The notes: generated by a model not told the origin, from the sequence alone. 64,000 nucleotides of DNA from Alphaproteobacteria bacterium (GCA_020632795.1 JACKEV010000010.1:1-64000), one strand, 5' to 3'; counted from the stretch's first letter, positions 17,826-23,967 are shown. Numbers and translations are program-made.

Positions 17826-18428
17826 ATGAAGCTCCTCCGCTGCCAGCAGTGCGGCGCGCCGGCCCACCCCGAGGCCGACGTGGACCGCTACGAGTGCCCG
17901 TTCTGCCACAGCGTCTTCACCCTCAACCGCCCCAGGCCCGAGGACGACCTCGAGCTGATCGCCGAGACCCTCCGGCCGCCCCCGGCCCCCTCCCGCGCGG
18001 TCGGCGCGCTGATGTTGCTGCCGGTGATCCTGCCGATCTTCATCATCGGCCTCACCGCCTCCATCATCGGCGTCGTCTTCTACCAGGTCGGCCTCATCCA
18101 GCTCCCCTTCTCCACCTGGGACGGCGCCGAGCCCCTGGTCTGCGCCGGCAACGAGCGCATGGAGATCAAGGGCGTCACCGCCCGCCTCCCCTACGGGCCG
18201 GTCATCGAGGCCAACGGCAACTGCCAGCTCACCCTGGTCGAGTGCGTGATCGAGGGCCCCACCGCCATCTACGCTGCGGGCAACGCACGGGTCCGGCTGG
18301 AGCGGGGCTCGGTCACCGGCGCGGACTTCGCCTTCGACCTCGGCGGCAACGCCCAGGTCGAGGTCCGGGGCGCCGCCGTCTCCGGGCCCCGGCGCGCCGG
18401 AGGCAACGCCCGCGTCCACGGCGACTGA
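17826..18428 (+). CDS. zinc-ribbon membrane protein with β-helix-like repeats
   Basis: 200 residues. An N-terminal zinc ribbon (C-x2-C at CQQC, C-x2-C at CPFC) is followed by a transmembrane helix (about residues 58-90), then a region of about 20-residue repeats (VIEANGNCQLTLVECVIEG, IYAAGNARVRLERGSVTG, FDLGGNAQVEVRGAAVSG), which look like turns of a parallel β-helix. The next gene is a paralogue that lacks the ribbon. The ribbon is predicted to face the cytoplasm. Function unknown. Confidence 0.6.
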   Translation: MKLLRCQQCGAPAHPEADVDRYECPFCHSVFTLNRPRPEDDLELIAETLRPPPAPSRAVGALMLLPVILPIFIIGLTASIIGVVFYQVGLIQLPFSTWDGAEPLVCAGNERMEIKGVTARLPYGPVIEANGNCQLTLVECVIEGPTAIYAAGNARVRLERGSVTGADFAFDLGGNAQVEVRGAAVSGPRRAGGNARVHGD

Positions 18429-18434
18429 CCCCCA

Positions 18435-19013
18435 ATGCCCGCGTCCCCCTCCACGACCGCAAACACACCGCCCTACCCCCTCAGGCTGCGGCTGCTGGCC
18501 GGCGCGCTGACCGTGGGTTGGGGCGCCCTGCTCCTCTGGTGGTTCGGAGCCCTCCACGCGCTGGGCTGGATCCCCTGGGACGGCGAGGCGCCGATCGTCT
18601 GCGACGGCCGCACCCACCTCAAGCTCAGCGACGTGCGCGCCGCGCTCCCCGCCGGGCCGGTCATCGAGGCCCGCGGGCACTGCAGGCTGACCCTGGAGGA
18701 CTGCGACATCCGGGGCCCCACCGCCGTCGCCCTCTCCGACAACGCCCACGTCGTGCTGCGGGGGTGCGAGGTCACGGGAGACACCGCGCTCACCCTCAGC
18801 GGAGACGCCGAGGTCACGCTGGAGGACGCCGAGGTCAGCGGTGCGGTCGCTGTCGTGGCCGCCGACCGCTCCGTCGTGCGGCTCCGGTCCGGGCGCATCT
18901 CCGGCGCCCGGATCTCCGTCGATCTGCTCGGAGACGCAATCCTCGTCCACCAGGGCGGCGACGTCCTGGGGCGCGTGCGCACCGCCGACAGCCCGCGGGC
19001 CTACCACGACTGA
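18435..19013 (+). CDS. membrane-anchored β-helix-like protein, paralogue of the upstream gene
   Basis: 192 residues, 6 bp after its paralogue. There is no zinc ribbon; a transmembrane helix (about residues 17-45) is followed by repeats matching the neighbour's (VIEARGHCRLTLEDCDIRG, VALSDNAHVVLRGCEVTG, LTLSGDAEVTLEDAEVSG). The shared WDG(A/E)xPxVC start of the outer domain shows that both arose by duplication. Function is unknown; the pair is probably co-expressed and may interact. Confidence 0.6.
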   Translation: MPASPSTTANTPPYPLRLRLLAGALTVGWGALLLWWFGALHALGWIPWDGEAPIVCDGRTHLKLSDVRAALPAGPVIEARGHCRLTLEDCDIRGPTAVALSDNAHVVLRGCEVTGDTALTLSGDAEVTLEDAEVSGAVAVVAADRSVVRLRSGRISGARISVDLLGDAILVHQGGDVLGRVRTADSPRAYHD

Positions 19014-19022
19014 CCCACCGGG

Positions 19023-20495
19023 TCAGCGCATCCCGAACCCCCGCAGCTTGCGCTTGAGGGTGTTCCGGTCGATGCCCAGCGCCCGCGCCGCCTGGGAGAG
19101 GTTCCCGTCGAGCTGCGCCAGGGCGTCCGCGATCGCGGCGCGCTCGACCTCAGCCACCCGCTCGACCAGCGGGCGCAGCGGTCCACCCAGGGGCGCCACC
19201 GCCACCCGCACCGGGGCCCCCCGGATCTCCGGGGAGAGGTCCTCCACCGCCACCACATCCTCGCAGAACACCCCCCAGCGGGTCACCTCGGCCCGCAGCT
19301 CCCGCACGTTGCCCGGCCACCGCCAGGACCGCAGCGCGTCCCAGGCCGCCCGCGTCAGCTTCAGGGGCCGCCCCAGCTCCTCCATGAAGTGGGCCACCAG
19401 CCGCTCCAGGTCGCCGCCCCGATCCCGCAGCGCCGGGACCTCGAGGGTCGCGCCCCGCAGCCGATAGTAGAGGTCCTCCCGAAACCGGCCGGCGCGCACC
19501 TCGGACGCCAGGTCCCGGTGGGTCGCCGCGACCACCCGCACGTCCACCCGCACCGGCCGCTCGCCGCCCACCCGACGCAGCTCGCCCTCCTGCAACACCC
19601 GCAGGAGCTGGACCTGCACCCGGGGCGGCATCTCGCCCACCTCATCCAGGAACAGCGTGCCGCCGTCCGCCACCTCGAACAGGCCCCGGCGCCGCCCGGA
19701 GGCCCCGGTGAAGGCCCCCTTCTCGTGCCCGAACAGCTCGCTGGAGAGCACGCCCTCGGCGAACGCCCCGCAGTTCTCGGCGATGAACGGCCCTTCAGCC
19801 CGCGCGCTGGCGGAGTGGATCGCGCGGGCGACCAGCTCCTTGCCCGTCCCGGTCTCCCCATACACCAGCACCGGCACCTCGCTGGGCGCCACCCGGGCCA
19901 GCCTGCGTCGAAGCGTCTGCATGGGCGCGCTCTCGCCGATCATGCGGTCGCTGTCGGCGCGGCGCTCGGCGCGCAGCCGGACCAGCTCCTCGCGCAGGGC
20001 GCGGATCTCCGGGAAGCCCTCGATCTCCAGCCGCACCTCCCGGATGGCCCGGGGGTGGGGGTCTGGTACGAAGGCCGGCGGGATGACCTGGAGCATGCGC
20101 GCCCGGAGCAGCCCCGCCTGCACCAGGATGACCCACAGGGTCTGGGACTGGGGCGTGCCTGCCGAGAGCACCACGTCCAGCTCGGGCGCGCCGCGCAGCT
20201 CCTCGACCAGGGGCGCCAGCCCGAAGAACAGCGCCTCGTGGTCGGTTGGATCCGCCAGATCGATGAGCCGCAGCTCCGCGCGCAGGCCACGCTCCCGCAT
20301 CCGCGCCACCAGGCCCCGAGCGCCCTCCAGCCCCGAGGGGATGCTCAGCACCAGGACCCGGTCGTAGCGCCCCTGGCTCTCCGGCTGGTCGAGGAGCCGC
20401 AGCACAGGCCCCTGATCCGCCGGGTTGTGCGGGAGGGGAGGGCCGGGGACCGGGCGAGGGGCGCCGCGGTCGGACCAGGTGAGCAGCGTGGCCAT
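19023..20495 (-). CDS. rtcR: RtcR-type σ54-dependent activator with CARF-like N-terminus
   Basis: 490 residues. Residues about 1-150 look like a CARF domain (strand YDRVLVLSIPSG, then DVVLSAGTPQSQTL at 107-120, where CARF domains bind cyclic nucleotides or RNA ends). Residues about 190-420 are the AAA+ σ54-activator domain: Walker A GETGTGKE (213-220), σ54-contacting GAFTGA (260-265), Walker B LFLDE (281-285). The C-terminus is a Fis-type helix-turn-helix (NLSQAARALGIDRNTLKRKL). RtcR senses damaged RNA and switches on rtc repair genes; a σ54 promoter lies before rtcB 5.8 kb away. The start at 20495 keeps the CARF part; its ribosome site is weak. Confidence 0.8.
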   Translation of the reverse strand: MATLLTWSDRGAPRPVPGPPLPHNPADQGPVLRLLDQPESQGRYDRVLVLSIPSGLEGARGLVARMRERGLRAELRLIDLADPTDHEALFFGLAPLVEELRGAPELDVVLSAGTPQSQTLWVILVQAGLLRARMLQVIPPAFVPDPHPRAIREVRLEIEGFPEIRALREELVRLRAERRADSDRMIGESAPMQTLRRRLARVAPSEVPVLVYGETGTGKELVARAIHSASARAEGPFIAENCGAFAEGVLSSELFGHEKGAFTGASGRRRGLFEVADGGTLFLDEVGEMPPRVQVQLLRVLQEGELRRVGGERPVRVDVRVVAATHRDLASEVRAGRFREDLYYRLRGATLEVPALRDRGGDLERLVAHFMEELGRPLKLTRAAWDALRSWRWPGNVRELRAEVTRWGVFCEDVVAVEDLSPEIRGAPVRVAVAPLGGPLRPLVERVAEVERAAIADALAQLDGNLSQAARALGIDRNTLKRKLRGFGMR

Positions 20496-20533
20496 GACCC
20501 CCGAGCCATAGCACAGCCGTTGTCCGCGAGCTT

Positions 20534-20573
20534 GGCCCCCGGGGCTCGGCCCCCGGGGCTCGGCCCCCGGGCC
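20534..20573. repeat. 14-bp GC-rich tandem repeat upstream of the σ54 activator
   Basis: The unit GGCCCCCGGGGCTC occurs about 2.8 times in tandem between the activator gene and the AT-richer block at 20590-20710. It may form a hairpin in the activator's 5' leader. No gene was seen in 20496-20751 apart from this and the promoter below. Confidence 0.6.
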
Positions 20574-20674
20574 ATCTTCTGTCCGCCATGCGCCCCAGCA
20601 CGACGCATACACGCAAGAGATCAAGCTGAAACCCACCGAATCGAGGTTCCAAAGAACACCACACAAAAAAGTGT

Positions 20675-20702
20675 TTGCACTCTGTCGGTAATGTGGTAAA
20701 AC
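20675..20702 (+). promoter_or_regulatory. candidate σ70-type promoter
   Basis: TTGCAC (20675-20680) and TAAAAC (20697-20702) are 16 bp apart in a stretch much richer in A/T than the surroundings. It is placed correctly to transcribe the 54-codon ORF at 20752. An ACAC-AAAAAA-GTGT dyad overlaps the -35 region and could be an operator. Confidence 0.45.
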
Positions 20703-20751
20703 ATCATCGTGGGCCGGGCAGAGGTCCCCCCACACGTCAAAGGAACCTGGC

Positions 20752-20916
20752 ATGTACCGCTTCTCCGCCAACACCCCCTGTATCGCCGAACCCTGGCAGA
20801 CCATTCTGTCCGGTGTGGTGGTGCTCCCTGCCGCCGCCGCAGGCAACATGCCTGCGAGCAAGCGCCCGGGACAGGGTACGGCGGATCAAGCCGAGGGCTC
20901 AGGAAAAACAGCGTAG
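20752..20916 (+). CDS. small ORF (54 aa) upstream of the tRNA array
   Basis: It begins MYRFSANTPCIAEPWQTI, has a hydrophobic middle (LSGVVVLPAAAAG) and ends in a polar tail with SGKTA. AAAGGAAC lies 6 nt before the ATG, a σ70-like promoter lies upstream, and two hairpins follow directly, so this is a self-contained transcription unit. No family was recognised. It could be a small membrane protein, or the transcript could be an RNA whose frame is accidental. Its position between the regulator and the tRNA array is suggestive. Confidence 0.4.
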   Translation: MYRFSANTPCIAEPWQTILSGVVVLPAAAAGNMPASKRPGQGTADQAEGSGKTA

Positions 20917-20927
20917 CAGGCTGTTTT
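20905..20927 (+). terminator. intrinsic terminator overlapping the small ORF's stop
   Basis: AAAACAGC (20905-20912) pairs perfectly with GCTGTTTT (20920-20927), whose T-run makes it a compact intrinsic terminator. The stop codon TAG (20914-20916) is in the loop, so translation could control the hairpin. Confidence 0.5.
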
Positions 20928-20934
20928 CCTCCAT

Positions 20935-20974
20935 GAAGCCCCCGGCCCCGCAAGGCGCCGGGGGCTTCTGGTTT
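20935..20974 (+). terminator. strong intrinsic terminator
   Basis: A perfect 12-bp stem, GAAGCCCCCGGC (20935-20946) with GCCGGGGGCTTC (20957-20968), and a 10-nt loop, followed by TGGTTT. It separates the small ORF from the tRNA array. The 20975-21227 stretch beyond holds the palindrome and inverted repeat listed next, and no convincing gene. Confidence 0.75.
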
Positions 20975-21084
20975 CAGGGCCCCGTCGCCAGCCGGACCAG
21001 CCGAACGGGCTGCTCGCTCCGACGCCGCTGAGCGTCCGAGCGCCTGTCGCCCCGACCTCGCACACCACTGCGAGGGATGGACGA

Positions 21085-21103
21085 GTCTGTATTGAATACA
21101 GAC
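21085..21103. promoter_or_regulatory. 19-bp perfect palindrome, candidate operator
   Basis: GTCTGTATTGAATACAGAC has 9-bp arms around one central G, in the leader of the tRNA array. Such symmetry and AT content in a GC-rich genome point to a repressor or recombinase binding site. The protein that binds it is unknown. Confidence 0.5.
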
Positions 21104-21123
21104 CTCACACAGTTCCTCTTCTT

Positions 21124-21150
21124 TGACATCGCGAATACGCATGGAGTTTC
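21124..21150 (-). repeat. left copy of an inverted repeat flanking the tRNA array
   Basis: Read on the minus strand, this 27-nt segment matches 24648-24674 (plus strand) at 24 of 27 positions, including TTCGCGATGTCA. The two copies face each other across the whole tRNA array. On the plus strand this copy also contains a TTGACA that might serve as a -35 box for the array. Confidence 0.6.
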
Positions 21151-21227
21151 ACGGGTCCGCGTCGCGCCAATCACGGCGGTCGTCAGCGGCGCGGGCCCAC
21201 CCCCCTCTCACCCAGGAGAGGGGTTGT

Positions 21228-21303
21228 GCGCCCGTAGCCAAGCGGTCCATAAGGCACCGGACTCTTAATCCGGCGATCGTGGGTTCGAATCCCACCGGGT
21301 GTA
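21228..21303 (+). tRNA. tRNA-Lys(CTT)
   Basis: The cloverleaf folds with acceptor GCGCCCG/CGGGTGT (two G·U pairs), anticodon loop CTCTTAA (anticodon CTT, codon AAG) and T-arm GTGGG-TTCGAAT-CCCAC. The discriminator is A; CCA is not encoded. First tRNA of the array. Confidence 0.9.
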
Positions 21304-21391
21304 CCTCGGTTCTCCACGGGAGATGCTCGCGCAGCGCTCCACGGGAGATGCCTGTCCTGAGCCTCTGCGACCCCGCGTCGCCGAGGCCTGT

Positions 21392-21468
21392 CGGGGTGTA
21401 GCTCAGCCTGGGAGAGCGGCTGGTTCGGATCCAGCAGGTCGTCGGTTCAAATCCGGCCACCCCGACCA
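21392..21468 (+). tRNA. tRNA-Pro(CGG)
   Basis: Acceptor CGGGGTG/CACCCCG, discriminator A and encoded CCA. The anticodon loop TTCGGAT gives CGG (codon CCG). It has A at position 37, where bacterial tRNA-Pro normally has G. The 88-bp gap before it contains a direct repeat of CTCCACGGGAGATG. Confidence 0.88.
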
Positions 21469-21520
21469 TCACACGCCTGGAGCGGCCGGTTCTGCACCGG
21501 TCGGTCGCTCCGGGCTCCCT

Positions 21521-21592
21521 GCGGCCGTAGCTCAAAGGTAGAGCACCGTCTTGCCATGGCGGAGGTTGCGCGTTCGAGTCGCGTCGGCCGCT
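21521..21592 (+). tRNA. tRNA-Gly(GCC)
   Basis: Acceptor GCGGCCG/CGGCCGC with discriminator T, anticodon loop TTGCCAT (anticodon GCC), T-arm GCGCG-TTCGAGT-CGCGT. CCA is not encoded. Confidence 0.9.
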
Positions 21593-21616
21593 TTCGGATC
21601 CACGCAGGGTCCTCGT

Positions 21617-21693
21617 CCGGGTGTAGTTCAGATGCGGAGAACGCCGCGCTGGGAGCGCGGAGGTCGCTGGTTCAAGTCCAGCCACTCGGACCA
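21617..21693 (+). tRNA. tRNA-Pro(GGG)
   Basis: Acceptor CCGGGTG/CACTCGG with one G·U, discriminator A, CCA encoded. The anticodon loop CTGGGAG gives GGG (codon CCC). T-arm GCTGG-TTCAAGT-CCAGC. Confidence 0.88.
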
Positions 21694-21703
21694 TCCCCCT
21701 CAA

Positions 21704-21787
21704 GGCGACGTAGCCAAGCGGAAAGGCACTCGGCTGCAACCCGGGGAGCGCGGCTCCTCCGGAGCGGGTTCAATCCCGCCGTCGCCT
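21704..21787 (+). tRNA. variant tRNA-Cys(GCA) with 13-nt T-arm hairpin, copy 1
   Basis: Acceptor GGCGACG/CGTCGCC, discriminator T and anticodon loop CTGCAAC are the same as in the normal tRNA-Cys at 21946. It is 13 nt longer: GCTC-CTCCG-GAGC (21753-21765) forms an extra hairpin just before the T-stem, and the T-loop is TTCAAT (6 nt). Without the hairpin the length would be that of the normal tRNA. It may be a modified or decoy tRNA rather than a translational one. Confidence 0.75.
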
Positions 21788-21824
21788 CTTGTTCATGTTC
21801 CAACTGACCCATCACACTTCTCAA

Positions 21825-21908
21825 GGCGACGTAGCCAAGCGGAAAGGCACTCGGCTGCAACCCGGGGAGCGCGGCTCCTCCGGAGCGGGTTCAATCCCGC
21901 CGTCGCCT
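21825..21908 (+). tRNA. variant tRNA-Cys(GCA) with 13-nt T-arm hairpin, copy 2
   Basis: Identical to the copy at 21704, including the hairpin (here 21874-21886). Two identical copies show the variant is being kept or has just been amplified, and that the inserted bases are not a single sequencing error. Confidence 0.75.
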
Positions 21909-21945
21909 CTTGTTCATGTTCCAACTGACCCATCACACTTCTCAA

Positions 21946-22016
21946 GGCGACGTAGCCAAGCGGAAAGGCACTCGGCTGCAACCCGGGGAGCGCGGGTTCA
22001 AATCCCGCCGTCGCCT
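21946..22016 (+). tRNA. tRNA-Cys(GCA)
   Basis: Normal 71-nt form: acceptor GGCGACG/CGTCGCC, anticodon loop CTGCAAC, T-arm GCGGG-TTCAAAT-CCCGC, discriminator T. CCA is not encoded. It is the reference for the two hairpin variants directly upstream. Confidence 0.9.
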
Positions 22017-22023
22017 CTTGTCT

Positions 22024-22100
22024 CAAGGTGTAGCTCAGGCGAGGAGAGCGGCTGGTTTGGAACCAGCAGGCCGCCGGTTCGAGTCCGGCCACCTTGACCA
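22024..22100 (+). tRNA. tRNA-Pro(TGG)
   Basis: Acceptor CAAGGTG/CACCTTG, discriminator A, CCA encoded, anticodon loop TTTGGAA (anticodon TGG), T-arm GCCGG-TTCGAGT-CCGGC. With the CGG and GGG species it completes the proline set. Confidence 0.92.
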
Positions 22101-22116
22101 TCTCTGACGACCACAT

Positions 22117-22188
22117 GCGTCCGTAGCTCAATGGTAGAGCGCTGCCCTCCCAAGGCAGAGGTTGCGCGTTCGAGTCGCGTCGGTCGCT
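22117..22188 (+). tRNA. tRNA-Gly(CCC)
   Basis: Closely related to the tRNA-Gly(GCC) above. Acceptor GCGTCCG/CGGTCGC has a U4·U69 mismatch. The anticodon loop CTCCCAA gives CCC (codon GGG); discriminator T, no CCA. Confidence 0.85.
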
Positions 22189-22195
22189 TCCCTAC

Positions 22196-22266
22196 AGGGT
22201 CGAGCGCTGGTTGTGTCAGGCGGCCTCCAAAGTCGCCCTGCGAGAGTTCGAATCTCTCCGGCCCTG
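22196..22266 (+). tRNA. tRNA-Trp(CCA)-like, atypical D-arm
   Basis: Acceptor AGGGTCG/CGGCCCT, discriminator G (the usual Trp identity base), anticodon loop CTCCAAA (anticodon CCA), T-arm GAGAG-TTCGAAT-CTCTC. The D-arm does not fold normally: the best stem is only CTG/CAG with loop GTTGTGT, preceded by unpaired bases. It may not be a standard tRNA. Confidence 0.65.
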
Positions 22267-22285
22267 CTCCTTCATCCAGCACCAC

Positions 22286-22359
22286 AGGCGAGTGGCGCAA
22301 TCGCGGAGCGCACCGCTCTCACACAGCGGAGGTTGCGGGTTCGAGTCCCGCCTCGCCTA
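22286..22359 (+). tRNA. tRNA-Val(CAC)
   Basis: Acceptor AGGCGAG/CTCGCCT, discriminator A, D-stem GCGC/GCGC, anticodon loop CTCACAC (anticodon CAC, codon GUG), T-arm GCGGG-TTCGAGT-CCCGC. It is 30 bp before the RNA ligase gene, on the same strand. Confidence 0.88.
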
Positions 22360-22389
22360 TCATCCCCAACAAGCCCAGAGGAGGTCCCC

Positions 22390-23484
22390 ATGTCCTCTTT
22401 CGCCGTCAAGGTCGTGCGGCTCCGCGTCGAGCCACACCACAACGCAGATGCCCTCGAGCTGGCGCGCGTGGGCGACTACCTCTCCGTGGTCCGCAAGGGC
22501 CAGTTCAGGACCGGCGACCTCGCCGCCTACATCCCCGAGCAGGCCATCGTCCCCGACGAGCTGCTCGAGGAGATGGGGCTCACGGGGCGCCTGGCCGGCA
22601 AGTTCGCCAACCGCGTCAAGGCCATCCGGCTGCGGGGCGTGCTGTCCCAGGGCCTCTGCTACCCGGCGCGGCCGGAGTGGCCCGAGGGCCTCGACGTGAC
22701 CGAGACCCTGGGCATCGTCAAGCACGAGCCCCCGGTCCCCACGTCGATGGACGGCCAGGCCTGGGCGGCCGGGCTGGACCGCTGCCTGCGCTACGACATC
22801 GAGAACATCAAGCGTTTCCCCGATGTCCTGGCCGACGGCGAGCCGGTCGTCTTCACCGAGAAGATCCACGGCACCTGGACCCAGCTCGGCCTCGTGCCCG
22901 AGGCCTGGGCCCACGCCGAGCACGGTCGGCTGGTCGTCAGCTCGAAGGGGCTCGCCGCGCGCGGCCTGGCGTTCATGCCGAACGCCCAGGAGAACGAGCG
23001 AAACCTCTACCTCCGGGTCGCCCGCACCCTGGACATCGAGGCCCGCCTGGAGGCGGCCTTCAGCGGCACGCTGAGCGCCGACGCGCCGGTCTTCGTCCTC
23101 GGCGAGACCTTCGGCGCGGGCGTCCAGGACCTCGCCTACGGCGCGAACGTCGGCCACGACGCCAGCCTCGGCTTCCGGGTGTTCGACGTCTACGTCGGCG
23201 CGGTCGGCCAGGGGCACTTCCTGGACGACACCGAGCTGGAGGCCGCGTGCCGTGCGCTCAGCCTGGAGCGTGTCCCGGTGGTCTACCGGGGTCCGTTCAG
23301 CCGCGAGGCGCTCGCCGAGCACACCGACGGCCGCGAGCAGGTCAGCGGAGAGGGCAAGCACATCCGAGAGGGTGTGGTCGTCCGACCCGTCCACGAGCGG
23401 CGCCACGACGAGCTGGGCCGCGTCCAGCTCAAGTCGGTGTCCGAGCGCTACCTGCTCCGCAAGGGTGGGACCGAGTACAACTGA
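22390..23484 (+). CDS. RNA ligase, DraRnl (Rnl5) type
   Basis: 364 residues. An N-terminal OB-like domain (about 1-120, starting FAVKVVRLRVEPHHNADALE) precedes an ATP-dependent nucleotidyltransferase domain. K158 in TEKIHGT (motif I) is the lysine that becomes AMP-linked; FVLGETFG (motif III, around 238), EGVVVRP (motif IV, 327) and QLKSVS (motif V, K348) follow. This layout is that of the Deinococcus RNA ligase, which seals nicks in RNA or RNA/DNA duplexes. AGGAGG lies before the ATG. It sits inside the tRNA array, tRNA genes on both sides and the same strand, so one transcript may carry both. Confidence 0.88.
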   Translation: MSSFAVKVVRLRVEPHHNADALELARVGDYLSVVRKGQFRTGDLAAYIPEQAIVPDELLEEMGLTGRLAGKFANRVKAIRLRGVLSQGLCYPARPEWPEGLDVTETLGIVKHEPPVPTSMDGQAWAAGLDRCLRYDIENIKRFPDVLADGEPVVFTEKIHGTWTQLGLVPEAWAHAEHGRLVVSSKGLAARGLAFMPNAQENERNLYLRVARTLDIEARLEAAFSGTLSADAPVFVLGETFGAGVQDLAYGANVGHDASLGFRVFDVYVGAVGQGHFLDDTELEAACRALSLERVPVVYRGPFSREALAEHTDGREQVSGEGKHIREGVVVRPVHERRHDELGRVQLKSVSERYLLRKGGTEYN

Positions 23485-23497
23485 GACGGCAGCGCGC

Positions 23498-23530
23498 GGC
23501 GCGGAGACGGGGCCCCCTCGCCTCCGCGCC
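23498..23530 (+). terminator. hairpin downstream of the RNA ligase gene
   Basis: GGCGCGGAG (23498-23506) pairs perfectly with CTCCGCGCC (23522-23530). There is no T-run, so it may be a processing or stabilising hairpin between the ligase and the next tRNAs rather than a terminator. Confidence 0.45.
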
Positions 23531-23561
23531 CCAACCCCGATAGGAGGGGCGGTGAGGATGA

Positions 23562-23634
23562 GGGTTCGTAGCTCAAGCGGTAGAGCAACGGCCTTTTAAG
23601 CCGGCGGTTCCGGGTTCGAGTCCCGGCGGACCCA
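23562..23634 (+). tRNA. tRNA-Lys(TTT)
   Basis: Acceptor GGGTTCG/CGGACCC, discriminator A, anticodon loop CTTTTAA (anticodon TTT), T-arm CCGGG-TTCGAGT-CCCGG. CCA is not encoded. It completes the lysine pair. Confidence 0.92.
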
Positions 23635-23662
23635 CCTCCCTCCTGCCCATCGGGGACCCTGT

Positions 23663-23736
23663 TCCCTGGTCGTTCAACGGCAGGACACCTGGCTCTGAAC
23701 CAGGAGATGGAGGTTCGAGTCCTCCCTGGGGGACCA
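23663..23736 (+). tRNA. tRNA-Gln(CTG)
   Basis: Acceptor TCCCTGG/CTGGGGG rich in G·U pairs, D-stem GTTC/GGAC, anticodon loop CTCTGAA (anticodon CTG), T-arm GGAGG-TTCGAGT-CCTCC, discriminator A, CCA encoded. Confidence 0.88.
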
Positions 23737-23768
23737 TCCGCTCGCGTCGGGCGTCATCGACGCAACAT

Positions 23769-23845
23769 GGGGCAGTAGCTCAACTGGGAGAGCGTCGGGC
23801 TGGCAGTCCGAAGGTTGTGGGTTCAATCCCCATCTGTCTCCACCA
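23769..23845 (+). tRNA. tRNA-Ala(GGC)
   Basis: Anticodon loop CTGGCAG (anticodon GGC), T-arm GTGGG-TTCAATC-CCCAT, CCA encoded. The 3' acceptor strand CTGTCTCC is one base too long; bulging one U restores seven pairs with GGGGCAG and keeps the G3·U70 alanine identity pair. Confidence 0.82.
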
Positions 23846-23877
23846 TCCGCTCGCGTCGGGCGTCATCGACGCAACAT

Positions 23878-23967
23878 GGGGCAGTAGCTCAACTGGGAGA
23901 GCGTCGGGCTGGCAGTCCGAAGGTTGTGGGTCCTCCAGACCGGGTTCACTCCCATCTGTCTCCACCA
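23878..23967 (+). tRNA. variant tRNA-Ala(GGC) with 13-nt T-arm hairpin
   Basis: Identical to the neighbour at 23769 through the anticodon arm, but 13 nt longer. GGTC-CTCCA-GACC (23929-23941) forms a hairpin at the same place as in the variant tRNA-Cys, followed by a short T-arm GGG-TTCACT-CCC with a 6-nt loop. CCA is encoded. The stem differs from the Cys version by one C-G to G-C swap. Confidence 0.72.

Larger units (their letters stand above)
21704..22016 (+). repeat. 121-bp tandem duplication of the tRNA-Cys unit
   Basis: The units starting at 21704, 21825 and 21946 share the tRNA-Cys body and an identical spacer (TCTTGTTCATGTTCCAACTG and onward). The first two are identical, 121 bp apart, and carry the hairpin; the third is the normal tRNA. 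The identity points to recent duplication. Confidence 0.9.

Noticed and set aside
20749..20762. σ54 promoter before the small ORF (TGGCATGTACCGC)
   Set aside because: The GC is only 8 bp from the GG instead of 10, and it overlaps the ORF start.
20974..21174. A minus-strand ORF starting near the left inverted repeat
   Set aside because: It resembles the HNH gene's upstream frame only within the 27-nt repeat; the rest is arginine-rich shadow sequence.
21753..21765. A tRNA intron needing splicing by RtcB
   Set aside because: 13 nt in the T-arm is far from known bacterial group I sites and shows no bulge-helix-bulge; removal would leave G at the first T-loop position. Kept only as a remote option.
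21704..21908. tRNA-Sec because of the longer arm
   Set aside because: The anticodon is GCA, the acceptor stem is 7 bp, and the body equals the neighbouring tRNA-Cys.
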